A stretch of 64,000 bases of DNA. It comes from Micromonospora sp. R77. Its GTDB lineage: Bacteria > Actinomycetota > Actinomycetes > Mycobacteriales > Micromonosporaceae. Shown here piece after piece: positions 28,058 through 38,917 of the stretch. Location of the stretch: positions 3,720,001-3,784,000 of the forward strand of contig NZ_JALDST010000001.1 of assembly GCF_022747945.1 (NCBI RefSeq). Direction: 5' to 3'. Numbering within the stretch: the first letter of the stretch is position 1; each line of letters opens with the position of its first letter. Under the pieces are notes generated by a model that saw only the letters and a program-made list of their open reading frames with translations, was not told where the DNA came from and did not search any database. The position numbers were made by a program, and so were the translations under genes.

Positions 28058-29884
28058 TCAGACCCGCCAGGTCCAGGCGTCGGCGACCCGGGTGGGTGGG
28101 CCGAAGAGCTGCTCCAGGGTGCCGCGCAGGGTCTGCGCGTGCGGCGCGTCGTCGGTCAGCGCCACGCAGGACGCCCCCCAGAAGCGGACGTCCCGGGCGG
28201 CCTGCCGGCGCTGGACGTCCCCGACCGCCGGCGCGACCCCCCGCTTCGCCACGTCGGCGAGCAGGGCCGAGGTGGGGCGCTTGAAGGTGCCCATGGTCGC
28301 CGAGCCGCCCCGCCCGTACGGGCCGATGAAGAAACCCTCCGGCATGCCGAACCCGGCGTCGGCGGCGGTCGCCCAGGCCATCGGCCACGGCTCCTTCGGG
28401 GTGGCCACCGGCACCGGCACCAGCACCCCGCCGGGGCGTACGCAGTCCCGCCAGTGGCCGCCGCTGATGAACTCGGGCACCGCCGGGCGGTCGGTGGTGG
28501 GCAGCGGCGACGGGAAGACGCTCAGCAGCGCGGCGGCGACGCCCAACGGCACCAGCCGACGGGCCCGTCCCGGCTCCCGCAGCGCCCGGTCGACGGCGAG
28601 GGTGAGCAGGGTGGCGGCCAACGGCAGCACGGCCAGGCCGAACCGCATCGGCAGCGCGCCGTCGACCACCGGCAACGTGCCCAGCAGGGCGTACGGGCCG
28701 GGCAGTCCGGTCCGGGTGCCGCCGAGGACCACCTCCGGCCCGAGCGAGAACGCGGCCATCACCACCGCCCCGGCGACGCAGGCGAGCACCACCGCGCGTC
28801 GCCCGAGCCACCCCGCGCAGGCGGCGGTGACCAGCAGCAGCGGCCAGCCGAGGAAGGTGTTGAACTCGGCCGGGCCGGTGGTGAGCCGGGACGCCCGGTC
28901 GCCGCCCAGCACCGAGAGCGGGGAGATCGTCGACCAGCTGCTCAGGTCGGCGGAGAAGTAGTGCGGGCTGAACATCCCGTCGGAGACGCCCTGCGGCCCG
29001 GCGAACTGGAACCACAGCGGGTACGCCAGCACGAGCAGCGCCGACCCGGCGGCCACCAGCAGTCCACCGGCGAAGGCGGGCAGCGCCCGGCGCAGCAGCG
29101 CCCGGTCGGCCACCCCGTACGCGACCGCCATGACCAGCAGGGTGAGCGCGGTGAGGAAGAGCACCTCCTCGCCGACGAAGACCTGGACGGTGACCGCGCC
29201 GGCCAGGCCCAGCGCCGACGTGGCGAGCCGACGGCGGTCCGGCCCGTCCGGGTGGGCGGCCGGGTCGGCGGCCCGCAGCAGCCGGACCACCAGCCAGACG
29301 ATCACCGGGACCAGCCACTGGGCGGTCATGTGCAGGTGGGCGTTGCTCTGCGAGACCATGCCGGGCCCGAAGCCGCAGAGCGCCGCGCCCAGCCCGGCGG
29401 CGAGCCGGCGGGCCCGCAGCAGCCGGGTGAGGAGCAGGTACCAGGCGACCGCCGTGCCGGCGAGGTTGCCGGCGACCAGCAGCGCGAACGTCACCGGGGC
29501 GCCGACGGCCAGGGTGACCGGGGCGAGCAGCACCCCCAGCGCGATGACCGTGGTGTTGGCCATCAGGTTGACCCCGTCGGGCGCATTGAGCCGGTCGGTG
29601 AGCAGGCCGAAGTCGCCCAGCAGGGCACGCGAGTCGACGGCGAGGAACCACTCGTAGAGGGTCTGGTCCGCCGGGTTGAGGGCCAGTATCCGCTGCCCCG
29701 GGGCTGGCCACAGGCCGTGGGTGAGCCAGCCGGCCAGGACCACGAAGAGCACTCCGACCAGCAGGTCCGTACGGTGCCGGACGAGGCCGGCCCGCAGCCG
29801 GGCCGCCCGGGACGGACCGGCGACGGCCGGGCGGACGCCCTGGTCGGGATCGGGCCCGGGGGCCGTACGGGCTGTGCTGGTCAC
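28058..29884 (-). CDS. Large polytopic membrane protein, glycosyltransferase-C-like
   Basis: A 608-residue protein with about 11-12 transmembrane helices. The first external loop (LNPADQTLYEWFLAVDSRAL, then NAPDGVNLMANTT) carries acidic residues, as in GT-C glycosyltransferases and YfhO-like proteins. The last ~140 residues are a soluble, probably external, domain. No donor- or acceptor-specific motif is visible. It is monocistronic and minus-strand, upstream of tRNA-Leu. A role in surface polysaccharide or lipid glycosylation is inferred from topology only. Confidence 0.6.
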   Translation of the reverse strand: MTSTARTAPGPDPDQGVRPAVAGPSRAARLRAGLVRHRTDLLVGVLFVVLAGWLTHGLWPAPGQRILALNPADQTLYEWFLAVDSRALLGDFGLLTDRLNAPDGVNLMANTTVIALGVLLAPVTLAVGAPVTFALLVAGNLAGTAVAWYLLLTRLLRARRLAAGLGAALCGFGPGMVSQSNAHLHMTAQWLVPVIVWLVVRLLRAADPAAHPDGPDRRRLATSALGLAGAVTVQVFVGEEVLFLTALTLLVMAVAYGVADRALLRRALPAFAGGLLVAAGSALLVLAYPLWFQFAGPQGVSDGMFSPHYFSADLSSWSTISPLSVLGGDRASRLTTGPAEFNTFLGWPLLLVTAACAGWLGRRAVVLACVAGAVVMAAFSLGPEVVLGGTRTGLPGPYALLGTLPVVDGALPMRFGLAVLPLAATLLTLAVDRALREPGRARRLVPLGVAAALLSVFPSPLPTTDRPAVPEFISGGHWRDCVRPGGVLVPVPVATPKEPWPMAWATAADAGFGMPEGFFIGPYGRGGSATMGTFKRPTSALLADVAKRGVAPAVGDVQRRQAARDVRFWGASCVALTDDAPHAQTLRGTLEQLFGPPTRVADAWTWRV

Positions 29885-29978
29885 GGCCTCGACCCTAGTG
29901 GCGCGGCCCCCTCGGGGTACGCCGGGTCGCCGCGCAGCGGTTACGGTGACACTGCACCGCGTGTCGACACGGTGCGAC

Positions 29979-30059
29979 GCCCGGGTGGTGGAACGGCAGA
30001 CACGGCCGCCTTAAAAGCGGCTGCCGCAAGGCGTGCGGGTTCGAGACCCGCCCCGGGCA
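29979..30059 (+). tRNA. bldA: tRNA-Leu (anticodon UAA), bldA-type
   Basis: The 7-bp acceptor stem GCCCGGG pairs with CCCGGGC (30052-30058), with discriminator A at 30059. The anticodon arm is GCCGC-CTTAAAA-GCGGC, giving anticodon TAA for codon UUA. A long variable arm follows, as in class II tRNAs, then the T arm GCGGG-TTCGAGA-CCCGC. The terminal CCA is not fully encoded. In Streptomyces this tRNA is bldA, which limits translation of rare TTA-containing genes to later growth. Regulation in this organism is not shown by the sequence. Confidence 0.95.
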
Positions 30060-30170
30060 CCGAGACTCTCAGCTTTCCCACAGCTTCGCGCACGGCGCGG
30101 GTATCCAGGCCCGTTTACCCTTGAGGGTGCACGTTCATCGTGCGACGACCCCCTGAGGGAGGCCTGAACA

Positions 30171-31007
30171 GTGAAGACCACGAACCCGGTGCTCGCCCGG
30201 CTCGGCCAGGCGGCCGAGCGTGAGCGGGCGGCCGGGTACGCCCAGCCCGGGCCGTACGGACAGCCCGGTTACCCCCAGCAGTACGCGCCGTACCAGCAGC
30301 AGCAGTACCCCGGGGTCGGCTACCCGGCCGCCCCGCCCACGGTCACCCCGATGACCCTGGACGACGTCGTCGTCAAGACGGTGCTGCTCCTGGGCGTCCT
30401 CGGCGTCTCCGCCGCGGCTGCCTGGGTGCTGGTGCCGGACGCCCTGGTCGGCGTCGCCTGGATCGGGGCCGCGGTGGTCGGCCTGGTGCTCGGCCTGATC
30501 ATCTCGTTCTCCCGGATGGCCAACCCGGCGCTCGTCGTGGCGTACTCGATCGTCGAGGGCGTCTTCGTCGGCATGGTCAGCAAGGCCTTCGACACGCTCT
30601 ACGACGGCATCGTGCTCCAGGCCGTGGTGGCCACCTTCGGCGTGTTCTTCCTGATGGCGACGCTGTACAAGGCGCGTGTCATCCGGGCCACCCCGAAGTT
30701 CGCCCGGATCATGATCTCGGTGATGGCCGGTCTCTTCGCGGTCATGCTGATCAACCTGGTGCTGGCCCTGTTCGGGGTCAACACCCACCTGCGCGACGGC
30801 AGCCCGCTGGCCATCGGCTTCAGCCTGGTCTGCATCGTGGTCGCCTCGCTGAGCTTCGTGCTCAACTTCGCCGAGATCGAGGACGGCGTCCGGATGGGGC
30901 TCCCGCAGCGCTACTCCTGGACGGCCGCCTTCGGCATCGTGGTCGGCCTGGTCTGGCTCTACCTGGAGGTGCTGCGCCTGCTCAGCTACTTCCAGGGCGA
31001 CGACTGA
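30171..31007 (+). CDS. Bax inhibitor-1/YccA family membrane protein
   Basis: A 278-residue protein. The first ~55 residues are a Tyr/Gln/Pro-rich cytoplasmic tail (YPQQYAPYQQQQYPGVGYP). Seven transmembrane helices follow, in the Bax1-I pattern seen in actinobacteria, with acidic residues in the last loops (LNFAEIEDGVRMGLPQRYSW). Bacterial relatives are pH-sensitive calcium leak channels; that activity is not established here. The ATG follows GAGGGAGGCC. A strong terminator follows. Confidence 0.88.
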   Translation: MKTTNPVLARLGQAAERERAAGYAQPGPYGQPGYPQQYAPYQQQQYPGVGYPAAPPTVTPMTLDDVVVKTVLLLGVLGVSAAAAWVLVPDALVGVAWIGAAVVGLVLGLIISFSRMANPALVVAYSIVEGVFVGMVSKAFDTLYDGIVLQAVVATFGVFFLMATLYKARVIRATPKFARIMISVMAGLFAVMLINLVLALFGVNTHLRDGSPLAIGFSLVCIVVASLSFVLNFAEIEDGVRMGLPQRYSWTAAFGIVVGLVWLYLEVLRLLSYFQGDD

Positions 31008-31024
31008 CCGCCCCGGCACACCCG

Positions 31025-31064
31025 GGCGACGCCCGCCTCCGCAACCGCGGCGGCGGGCGTCGCC
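31025..31064 (+). terminator. Terminator after the Bax-inhibitor-1 gene
   Basis: Perfect 13-bp stem (31025-31037 with 31052-31064), 14-nt loop, followed by GTTTCC. Confidence 0.8.
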
Positions 31065-31119
31065 GTTTCCCCGCCGGGCCGTCCGGGGTACGTCGGCGGC
31101 CCGGCCCGTGGGCAGCGCC

Positions 31120-31125
31120 TAGACT
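31120..31125 (+). promoter_or_regulatory. Putative -10 hexamer TAGACT of a leaderless transcript
   Basis: TAGACT ends 8 bases before the ATG at 31134, and no ribosome site precedes that ATG. Confidence 0.45.
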
Positions 31126-31133
31126 CGGCCCCG

Positions 31134-31454
31134 ATGAGCGCAGCGGAACTTCTCCGGGTGGTCGGCCTGCTGGTCGGCCAGGTGGGGCACTGGCAGCAGC
31201 CCCGCTGGGCGGCGGTGGCCACCGGCGGGAACGTGTCCCGGGCCGACCTGGTGCACAAGCTGGTGCAGGAGATCGCCAACCTGGCTGCCGACGCCGAGGG
31301 CGAGCCGCGTCGGGACGTACCCCGGTCGGGGAACGACCTGGCGCTGCCCGATCAGCTCCGGGTGGTCGCCGCCGACCTGGTGGCCGCCGGCCCGCCGGAC
31401 GAGGTGTTGGCCCGGGCCGCCGCGGCGGTGGCGGCGACCCGCGACGCGCTCTGA
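31134..31454 (+). CDS. Small protein of unknown function
   Basis: A 106-residue, mostly alpha-helical, soluble protein. Visible landmarks are VVGLLVGQVGHWQQPRWAAV near the start and LVHKLVQEIANLAADAEGEP in the middle, followed by a Pro/Asp-containing linker and an Ala-rich C-terminal helix. No domain is recognised. The reading frame has normal codon bias. The start lacks a ribosome site but has a -10-like hexamer 8 bases upstream. It is convergent with the frameshifted CYTH-CHAD gene, the stops being 5 bp apart. Confidence 0.65.
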   Translation: MSAAELLRVVGLLVGQVGHWQQPRWAAVATGGNVSRADLVHKLVQEIANLAADAEGEPRRDVPRSGNDLALPDQLRVVAADLVAAGPPDEVLARAAAAVAATRDAL

Positions 31455-31459
31455 CGCGG

Positions 31460-32937
31460 TCAGCCGCGCAGCCAGCGCCGCAGCTTCCGCCGCCGGACCC
31501 GGTCCCGGGCCGCCGCGACGGCCGGCAGGTCCCGGTCGGCGGTGGCCGCCTCCCGCGCGTGCAGCAGCCCGTAGGTGAAGGCGTTCTCCCCGTCGGCGTA
31601 CGCGCGCAGCGCCTCCGCCGCAGCACCTCGCGGGCGACCGCCGAGTCCTGGTGGCCGCCGAGCCGGTCCTGGAGCTGCTTGAGCCGCCGCACGAGGGTGG
31701 CGGCCGGGCGGCCGGCGTCCGGCCGGCGCACCTCGACGGCGTACCGGGCGGTCTTGTACGCCTTCCGTGCCTCGTGCAGCGCGTCGTCGGCGGCCTCGGC
31801 GAGGGCGCGGTCCAGCCGGTCGTCGGCCCGGGTCAGCGCGCGGCGTACCCGCCGGTCGATCCAGCGCGGACCGACCGGGCGTGCCGGCGGCTCCTCGACC
31901 AGGGCGTCCAGCCGGCGCAGCAGGTCGGTCCATTGGTCGGCATCGAGCGCCTCCCGCAGGTCGGCCACGGCGGTGGCGAGGTCGGCGGCGAAGCGTGCGG
32001 TGAGCCGCGCCGCGACCGGCCCGAGCACCAGTTCGGGCGGTTCGGCGTGCACCGCGCCGGTGAGCCGCGCGGCCAGCACCTGGATGTCGCGCACCGCACC
32101 GAGCTGCGCGCCGACCCGGCGCAGCTCGGCCCGTACCGACTCGCTCTCCCGGCGGTCCCACAGCCCCCGGAAGGTCCGCAGGGTGGCCCGCAGCCGGCGG
32201 ACCGCGACCCGCATGTCGTGGACGGCGTCCTCGTCCCCGCCCCGGGCAGCGGGGTGGCAGGTGACCAGCACGTCCCGCTGGGCGGCGGCGTAGCGCAGCA
32301 CGGGTGCCGGTCCGGCGTCGACGTCCCCGCTCCGGAGGGCGGCGAGCCGGCCGGCGAGCGCCCGGTGCGACTTCGACACGGGTACGGGTCGCGCGCCGGC
32401 CGCCCGCAGCCGCTCCTCGACCGCGTCGAGCACCCCGTCGTCGCCCTCGACCAGCTCGACCTCGATCTCGTGCCACGCCTGCCGTTCGCCGGTGACCAGG
32501 TCCCGGCCCTCGACGGTGTCCTCGGCGACCTCGGCCAGCACCCGACCCTGCGCGTCGAGCAGCCGGCGTTCGACCCGGCGGGTGGTGACCCGGGCCGCCG
32601 GGGCGACGTCCCGGCCGCGGGCGGCGGCCCGGAACAGCGCGACGAGTTCCTCCGGCGGCCCGTCGTGGTCGGTGCCGGCGGGGAACTGGTGTTCGGTGCG
32701 GGCGCCGCCCGCCGCCCCGACCTTCAGGTGCCAGCCCGCGTCGTGCCCCCCGGTACGCCGGCGCAGCGCGAAACCGCTGCGGGCCAGCCGCAGGTCCGCC
32801 GTGTCCAGGTAGACGGCATCCAGGTCGAGGGCGGCGGCGTCGGACGTCGTCGCGACGCCACCGCACCCCGTCAGGTCCGGCAGCCGGAACCCGGCGTCAC
32901 CGGCGTACTTGCGTTCCCGCTCCACGACCGTCGCCAT
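31460..32937 (-). pseudogene. CYTH and CHAD domain protein, interrupted by a one-base frameshift
   Basis: The N-terminal ~200 residues are a CYTH (triphosphate tunnel) domain with ERERKY and the strands HLKVGAAGG and EIEVELVEG. A CHAD helical domain with conserved histidines follows (VHDMRVAVRRLRATLRTFR, HEARKAYKTARYA, HQDSAVAREVL). At about 31619 the frame is lost; shifting by one base restores a normal CHAD ending, AYADGENAFTYGLLHAR, to a stop at 31460. One base appears to be missing in CTGCGGCGGAGG. CYTH-CHAD proteins are linked to polyphosphate. It may be a true pseudogene or a sequencing error. Confidence 0.85.
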
Positions 32938-32976
32938 GCCGGACCGGTACCCGGGCCGGTGTCCGGCGAACCGGTG

Positions 32977-34239
32977 TCAGCTGAGCCGCTCCAGCACCAT
33001 GGCCATGCCCTGGCCGCCACCGACGCACATGGTCTCCAGGCCGATGGTCTTGTCGTGCCAGTCCAGCGCGTTGAGCAGGGTGCCGGTGATCCGGGCGCCG
33101 GTCATCCCGAACGGGTGGCCGACGGCGATCGCGCCGCCCATCACGTTCACCTTCTCCTCCGGGATGCCGAGCTGGCGATAGGAGGGGATGACCTGGGCGG
33201 CGAACGCCTCGTTGATCTCGACCAGGTCGACGTCGTCGACGGTCATGCCGGCCCGCTCCAGCGCCTGCTTCGATGCCTCGACCGGGCCCAGGCCCATGAT
33301 TTCCGGCGAGAGCGCGGTAACCCCGGTGGAGATGATCCGGGCCAGCGGGGTGAGCCCCAGGTCCTTCGCCCGCTGGGCGCTCATCACCACCACGGCGGCG
33401 GCGCCGTCGTTCAGCGGGCAGCAGTTGCCGGCGGTGATCCGGCCGTCCGGCCGGAAGACCGGCTTGAGGCCGGCGACCGCCTCCAGGGTCACCCCGGCAC
33501 GCGGGCCGTCGTCGGCGCTGACCACGGTGCCGTCCGGCGTGGTGACCGGGGTGATCTCCCGGGCCCAGAAGCCGTCGGCGATCGCCTTCTCGGCCAGGTT
33601 CTGGCTGCGGACGCCGAACGCGTCCATGTCCTCGCGGGTGATGTCGTGGACCTGGGCCAGGTTCTCGGCGGTCTGCCCCATGGCCAGGTAGATGTCCGGC
33701 AGTTGACCGGCCTCGCGCGGGTCGGTCCACACCTCGGCGCCGCCCTGTGCGCGGGCCGTCGACCGCGCGTGGGCCTCGGCGAAGCGCGGGTTCTCCCAGC
33801 GGCCACCGACCAGCGCCTGCGCCTCCGGCGGCAGCGTGTCGGAGTTGCCCCGGGCATAGCGGGAGACCATCTCCACGCCGGCGGAGATGAAGACGTCACC
33901 CTCGCCGGCCCGGATCGCGTGCATCGCCATCCGGGTGGTCTGCAGCGAGGACGCGCAGTAACGGGTCAGGGTGGCGCCCGGCAGGCCGTCCAGGCCCATC
34001 AGGGTGGCGACCACGCGGGCCATGTTGAAGCCCTGCTCGCCGCCGGGCAGCCCGCAACCCAGATAGAGATCGTCGATCTCGGTCGGGTCGAGCTGCGGGA
34101 CCTTGCCCAGGGCGGCCTGGACGATGGTGGCCGCGAGGTCGTCCGGGCGGACCTCACGCAGCGAACCCTTGAACGCGCGCCCGATGGGGGAGCGGGCGGT
34201 GGCGACGATGACGGCGTCGCGGGACGACTCAATCGGCAT
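32977..34239 (-). CDS. Acetyl-CoA C-acyltransferase (thiolase)
   Basis: A 420-residue thiolase. It shows the nucleophile region [12 protein letters not shown], the NEAFAAQ motif, the histidine loop [16 protein letters not shown] and the C-terminal second cysteine in CVGGGQGMA. All catalytic residues are present. Thiolases cleave 3-ketoacyl-CoA in beta-oxidation or condense acetyl-CoA; the FadA-like sequence favours fatty-acid degradation. It is monocistronic as far as can be seen, 38 bp after the CYTH-CHAD start. Confidence 0.92.
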   Translation of the reverse strand: MPIESSRDAVIVATARSPIGRAFKGSLREVRPDDLAATIVQAALGKVPQLDPTEIDDLYLGCGLPGGEQGFNMARVVATLMGLDGLPGATLTRYCASSLQTTRMAMHAIRAGEGDVFISAGVEMVSRYARGNSDTLPPEAQALVGGRWENPRFAEAHARSTARAQGGAEVWTDPREAGQLPDIYLAMGQTAENLAQVHDITREDMDAFGVRSQNLAEKAIADGFWAREITPVTTPDGTVVSADDGPRAGVTLEAVAGLKPVFRPDGRITAGNCCPLNDGAAAVVVMSAQRAKDLGLTPLARIISTGVTALSPEIMGLGPVEASKQALERAGMTVDDVDLVEINEAFAAQVIPSYRQLGIPEEKVNVMGGAIAVGHPFGMTGARITGTLLNALDWHDKTIGLETMCVGGGQGMAMVLERLS

Positions 34240-34316
34240 GAGCCAACGTTAACGCGCGGGTAACTTGACGCGGAAGCTGGTCGCCCGGCGGGAAATGTCA
34301 CCCCGCCGGGCGGTGG

Positions 34317-35114
34317 TCAGTGGTGCCGGGAGGCGACCGTCGCCGCCGCCTCGACGGCCGGCAGCAGGGCGTGCGCCCAGACCCGGTAGCCGTCGGCGGA
34401 GGGGTGGAAGCCGTCGTGGCAGAGCGTACCGGCGTCCGCCCGGAACACCGGGCCGGTCTCGGTGGCCAGGTCGACCACGCTGCCGCCCGCGTCCAGCACG
34501 GCCGTGGTCTGCGCGCGGGCCACCCGCCGCCCGGACCAGCCGAGCACCTGACGCAGCGGGGCGGCCACCGCGCGGACCGCGCCGAGGTCGGGGCAGGTGC
34601 CCACGACCACCTCGACGTGGGCCTCGCGCAGCCGGCGTACCGCCGACGCGAGATAGGCCGCGGCATCCGCCGGCCGGGCCAGCGCGGTGGCGTCGTTGGC
34701 GCCGATCAGGATCAACGCCACGTCGGGGCGCTCGCCGAGCAGCGCCCGGGCCACCTGGGTGGCCAGGTCGGTGGAGCGGGATCCGGCCACCCCCACGCTG
34801 GACAGGTGCACCTGGCGGCCGGTCGGACCCTCGGCGAGCAGGTGGGCGAGCTGCCCGCCGACGGTCTCGTCGAAGCGTTCGACGCCCACGCCGAGCGCGG
34901 AGGAGTCGCCGAGCAGCACCAACCGCAGCGGCGGGGCGCCCACCCGGCCGACCGTGGCGCGCAGGGCCAGGCTCAGCTCCGGCTGGGCGTACCGGCGGTT
35001 GCGGGCGGCGATGGCCTGACCGGCCAGCACGGCGGCACCGCCCACTGTGCCGGCGACCAGGGAGAGCGCCGCGGCCCGCCCGAGCCGTACCGCCAGCTCA
35101 CTGCGTTCGTCCAT
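34317..35114 (-). CDS. SGNH/GDSL hydrolase, first of a tandem pair
   Basis: A 265-residue protein with an N-terminal hydrophobic anchor (AAALSLVAGTVGGAAVLAG) and an external SGNH-hydrolase domain. Block I is LLLGDSSALGVGVERFDE, block III is LILIGANDATALARP, and the Asp/His block is CHDGFHPSADGYRVW. Such enzymes hydrolyse esters of lipids or polysaccharides. The ATG at 35114 has GGAGG at good spacing. It lies 105 bp after a paralogue with the same layout, so the pair arose by duplication. Confidence 0.85.
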   Translation of the reverse strand: MDERSELAVRLGRAAALSLVAGTVGGAAVLAGQAIAARNRRYAQPELSLALRATVGRVGAPPLRLVLLGDSSALGVGVERFDETVGGQLAHLLAEGPTGRQVHLSSVGVAGSRSTDLATQVARALLGERPDVALILIGANDATALARPADAAAYLASAVRRLREAHVEVVVGTCPDLGAVRAVAAPLRQVLGWSGRRVARAQTTAVLDAGGSVVDLATETGPVFRADAGTLCHDGFHPSADGYRVWAHALLPAVEAAATVASRHH

Positions 35115-35219
35115 CACGCCACCTCCCCGTGCCGGCCCTGCGCCCGTGCCCGCCACCGCCACCCTGACGGTCGACGCCGGCATGGGCCCGGACCGGGGGA
35201 TGCCCGCCGATCCGCCCGC

Positions 35220-36266
35220 TCATGCCAGTTCCTCCAGTGTCGAGGAGTCGGCGGCGGCGCCGGCCTGCGGCACCGCCCCGACGCCGAAGAAGGCCCGCCG
35301 GCGCAGCTGCGCCCAACGCCCGCCCGGCCCCCGGTCCCGGCCCCGGACCTGGGTGCCGCTGACCTCGGTGCCGGCGTGCCGGGCCGCCTCGTGGGCCGCC
35401 TCCGGCAGCGACCGTACGCCTTCGCGCCCGGCGAGCGGCGCGCGGCGGTCCGGTCCGGTGCCGAGCGCCGACAGCACGGTCGGCAGCAGTGCCGCGGCGG
35501 CCATCGCGTACCCCTCCGCGGACGGGTGGAACCGGTCCCAGGCGAACATCCGGGCCGGCTCGGCCGCGAACCGGGGACCCAGCATGTCGCCCAGGGAGAC
35601 CGTCCAGCCGCCCGCCTCGACCACCGCGACCGTCTGGGCGGCGGCGAGCTGCCGGCTCCAGCGTCGGGCCAGCCAGCGCAGCGGCGGCTGGATCGGCCGG
35701 ATCGCACCGAGGTCGGGACAGGTGCCGACGACCACCTCGCAGCCGGCCGCCCGCAGCGCGCGGACCGCGTCGACCAGATAGCGCACCGCCACCGACGGCG
35801 GGGTGCGGTTGGTGACGTCGTTGCCGCCGATCAGGATGACCGCGACGTCCGGCGCGCACTCCAGGGCCGACTCGACCTGCGGTTTCAGCCCGGCCGACAG
35901 TGAGCCGACCACGGCGAACCGGTGCACCCGGACCGGCCGGTGCAGCCGCCGGGACAGGCCGGTGGCCAGCAGTGCCCCCGGCGTCTCCCGGCGGCGGTGC
36001 ACGCCGTAGCCGGCGGCCGAGGAGTCGCCGAGGATGACCATGGTGAGCGGCCGGCCGGGAAACTTCGGGCCGTAGACGCCGTCGCAGCGGGGCGGCGGCG
36101 CCTCGGCCATCGGGATGGTGCGGCGGGCCTGGCGGGCCTGCCCGAGCAGGACCCCGCCGGTGGCGACCGTGGCCGCCACCGTGGCGCCCGTGCCGACCGC
36201 CGCGATGCGGGCGATCCGCCGGGCGCGCTGCCAACCCGCCGGTGCGACGGAACCAGCGTCCCCCAT
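35220..36266 (-). CDS. SGNH/GDSL hydrolase, second of a tandem pair
   Basis: A 348-residue membrane-anchored SGNH hydrolase. A hydrophobic helix near residues 15-45 precedes block I MVILGDSSAAGYGVHRRRE, block III VILIGGNDVTNRTPP and the catalytic DRFHPSAEGYAMAAA. It is closely related to the neighbouring gene but has an extra ~75-residue Arg/Gly-rich C-terminal tail. On the minus strand TACTGT lies 6 bases before its ATG with no ribosome site, which suggests a leaderless transcript. Confidence 0.85.
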   Translation of the reverse strand: MGDAGSVAPAGWQRARRIARIAAVGTGATVAATVATGGVLLGQARQARRTIPMAEAPPPRCDGVYGPKFPGRPLTMVILGDSSAAGYGVHRRRETPGALLATGLSRRLHRPVRVHRFAVVGSLSAGLKPQVESALECAPDVAVILIGGNDVTNRTPPSVAVRYLVDAVRALRAAGCEVVVGTCPDLGAIRPIQPPLRWLARRWSRQLAAAQTVAVVEAGGWTVSLGDMLGPRFAAEPARMFAWDRFHPSAEGYAMAAAALLPTVLSALGTGPDRRAPLAGREGVRSLPEAAHEAARHAGTEVSGTQVRGRDRGPGGRWAQLRRRAFFGVGAVPQAGAAADSSTLEELA

Positions 36267-36272
36267 GAGCCG

Positions 36273-36278
36273 ACAGTA
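36273..36278 (-). promoter_or_regulatory. Putative -10 hexamer TACTGT of a leaderless SGNH hydrolase transcript
   Basis: TACTGT (minus strand) ends 6 bases before the ATG at 36266. Confidence 0.4.
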
Positions 36279-36440
36279 TCGCGCCGCCCCGCCACCCGCT
36301 CTCCCCGTGACAGCCGGAAGGTGGCTGGGAGGCGACGGTTCTGGGTACGACTTCCGACAGGGCCGCCGACGGACGGTCCGGCCGGCGGACCGGGGGCTTG
36401 CGCCCGGGGCGCATGCTGGTCGAGCGGAGAGGGGCGGACC

Positions 36441-36797
36441 ATGGGGAAGACGTTGAAGCGGACGGCGGCGTTCACCGCGCTGGCCCGGGCACTGGCGGCC
36501 GGCGCACGGGGCGGTCCGTCGCTGGGTGAGCGCCTGCTGGCGTTGCCCCGGATGATGCGGGCCACCGCCCGGGGCGAGTACGACGGCGGGCTGCGGCTGG
36601 CCATGATGGCGGCCGCGACGGCGTACGTGGTCTCCCCGATCGACGTGGTGCCGGAGCTGTTCCTGGCCGTCCTCGGCCTGGTCGACGACGCGGTGATGGT
36701 CACCTGGCTGGCCGGCAGCGTGCTGTCGGAGACCGAGCGGTTCCTCGCCTGGGAGGCCGCTCGCGGCTCGGTCATCCCGGGGCATGTGACGCCCTGA
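36441..36797 (+). CDS. DUF1232 (YkvA-like) membrane protein
   Basis: A 118-residue protein. The core AYVVSPIDVVPELFLAVLG is the DUF1232 signature, with two hydrophobic helices around it. The N-terminus is basic and helical. The function of the family is unknown. The ATG follows GAGAGGGGCGG. It lies 75 bp before the cystathionine beta-synthase gene on the same strand. Confidence 0.82.
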   Translation: MGKTLKRTAAFTALARALAAGARGGPSLGERLLALPRMMRATARGEYDGGLRLAMMAAATAYVVSPIDVVPELFLAVLGLVDDAVMVTWLAGSVLSETERFLAWEAARGSVIPGHVTP

Positions 36798-36872
36798 CGA
36801 CACGTACCCTGGGCGACGAGAAGAAGTCTGCCCGGCCGCCGTCGCCGGCGCCGCAACGAAGGGCACAACGAG

Positions 36873-38243
<1,371 letters not shown>

Positions 38244-38249
38244 CCGCAG

Positions 38250-38305
38250 GTAAGGAGGGGCCCCCTGTTAACGCCTCGTGCATAGCAGGGGGCCCCTCTT
38301 AACGC
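38250..38305. repeat. GGGGCCCC palindromic repeat, copy 3
   Basis: GTAAGGAGGGGCCCCC, the centre GTTAACGCCT and ATAGCAGGGGGCCCCTC lie just after the cystathionine beta-synthase stop. It is paired with copy 4 in opposite orientation. Confidence 0.82.
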
Positions 38306-38355
38306 CCGGCACCAGCCCAGCCCACCCGGCCTCAGCCAGCCCCACGCGGTGCCAC

Positions 38356-38413
38356 GTGTTAACAGGGGGCCCCTGCTATACCGCAGGCGTTAACAGGGGG
38401 CCCCTCCTTACAC
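38356..38413. repeat. GGGGCCCC palindromic repeat, copy 4, inverted relative to copy 3
   Basis: The reverse complement begins at the GNAT gene stop codon (GTGTAAGGAGGGGCCCCC) and repeats GTTAACGCCT and ATAGCAGGGGCCCC. With copy 3 it forms a ~160-bp inverted repeat filling the convergent gap. Confidence 0.82.
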
Positions 38414-38917
38414 CTCTCGGGTGTAGCGGAGCTGGGGGACCAGGGCGGTGCCGATGTGGTCTTCGCGGCGCGCGCCGGTGGGTGTCCAGCCGCCCCGCTC
38501 GTAGAAGGTGCGGGCGGCGTGGTTGCGCTCCAGCACCCAGAGCACCGCCCGGGACCAGCCGCGCGCCCGCATGGCGGCCAGGGCGTCGACCATCAGCGCC
38601 CGCCCGGTGCCCCGGCCGCGTTCCTCCGGCGTCAGGTGGATGGCGTTGAGCAGCCCGGTCGCCGGGTCGCCCTCGTCGTCGGGGCCCAGATAGCTGAAGC
38701 CGACCAGCCGGCCGTCCCGCTCGGCCACGGTCATCCGGTGCTCGTCGCGTTCCCAGGTCCACCGTTCCGCCCAGTACGCCCCCATCGCCTCGGGGCTCGG
38801 GTCGGCCAGCGCCTCCGCCGGCAGGAACGACGAATAGGCGGCCACCCGGGACCGCTGGTGCAGGGCACCGACCGGGAGCAGGTCGTCGACGGTGGCGGGA
38901 CGCAGCGTGACGGTCAC
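38408..38917 (-). CDS. GNAT family N-acetyltransferase
   Basis: A 169-residue GNAT enzyme. The acetyl-CoA motif is [19 protein letters not shown], preceded by the strand NAIHLTPE and followed by [20 protein letters not shown]. The substrate is unknown. The GTG start overlaps the RNase Z stop by 4 bp, so it is translated from the rnz message. The stop codon is the first base of a GGGGCCCC repeat. Confidence 0.85.
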   Translation of the reverse strand: MTVTLRPATVDDLLPVGALHQRSRVAAYSSFLPAEALADPSPEAMGAYWAERWTWERDEHRMTVAERDGRLVGFSYLGPDDEGDPATGLLNAIHLTPEERGRGTGRALMVDALAAMRARGWSRAVLWVLERNHAARTFYERGGWTPTGARREDHIGTALVPQLRYTREV

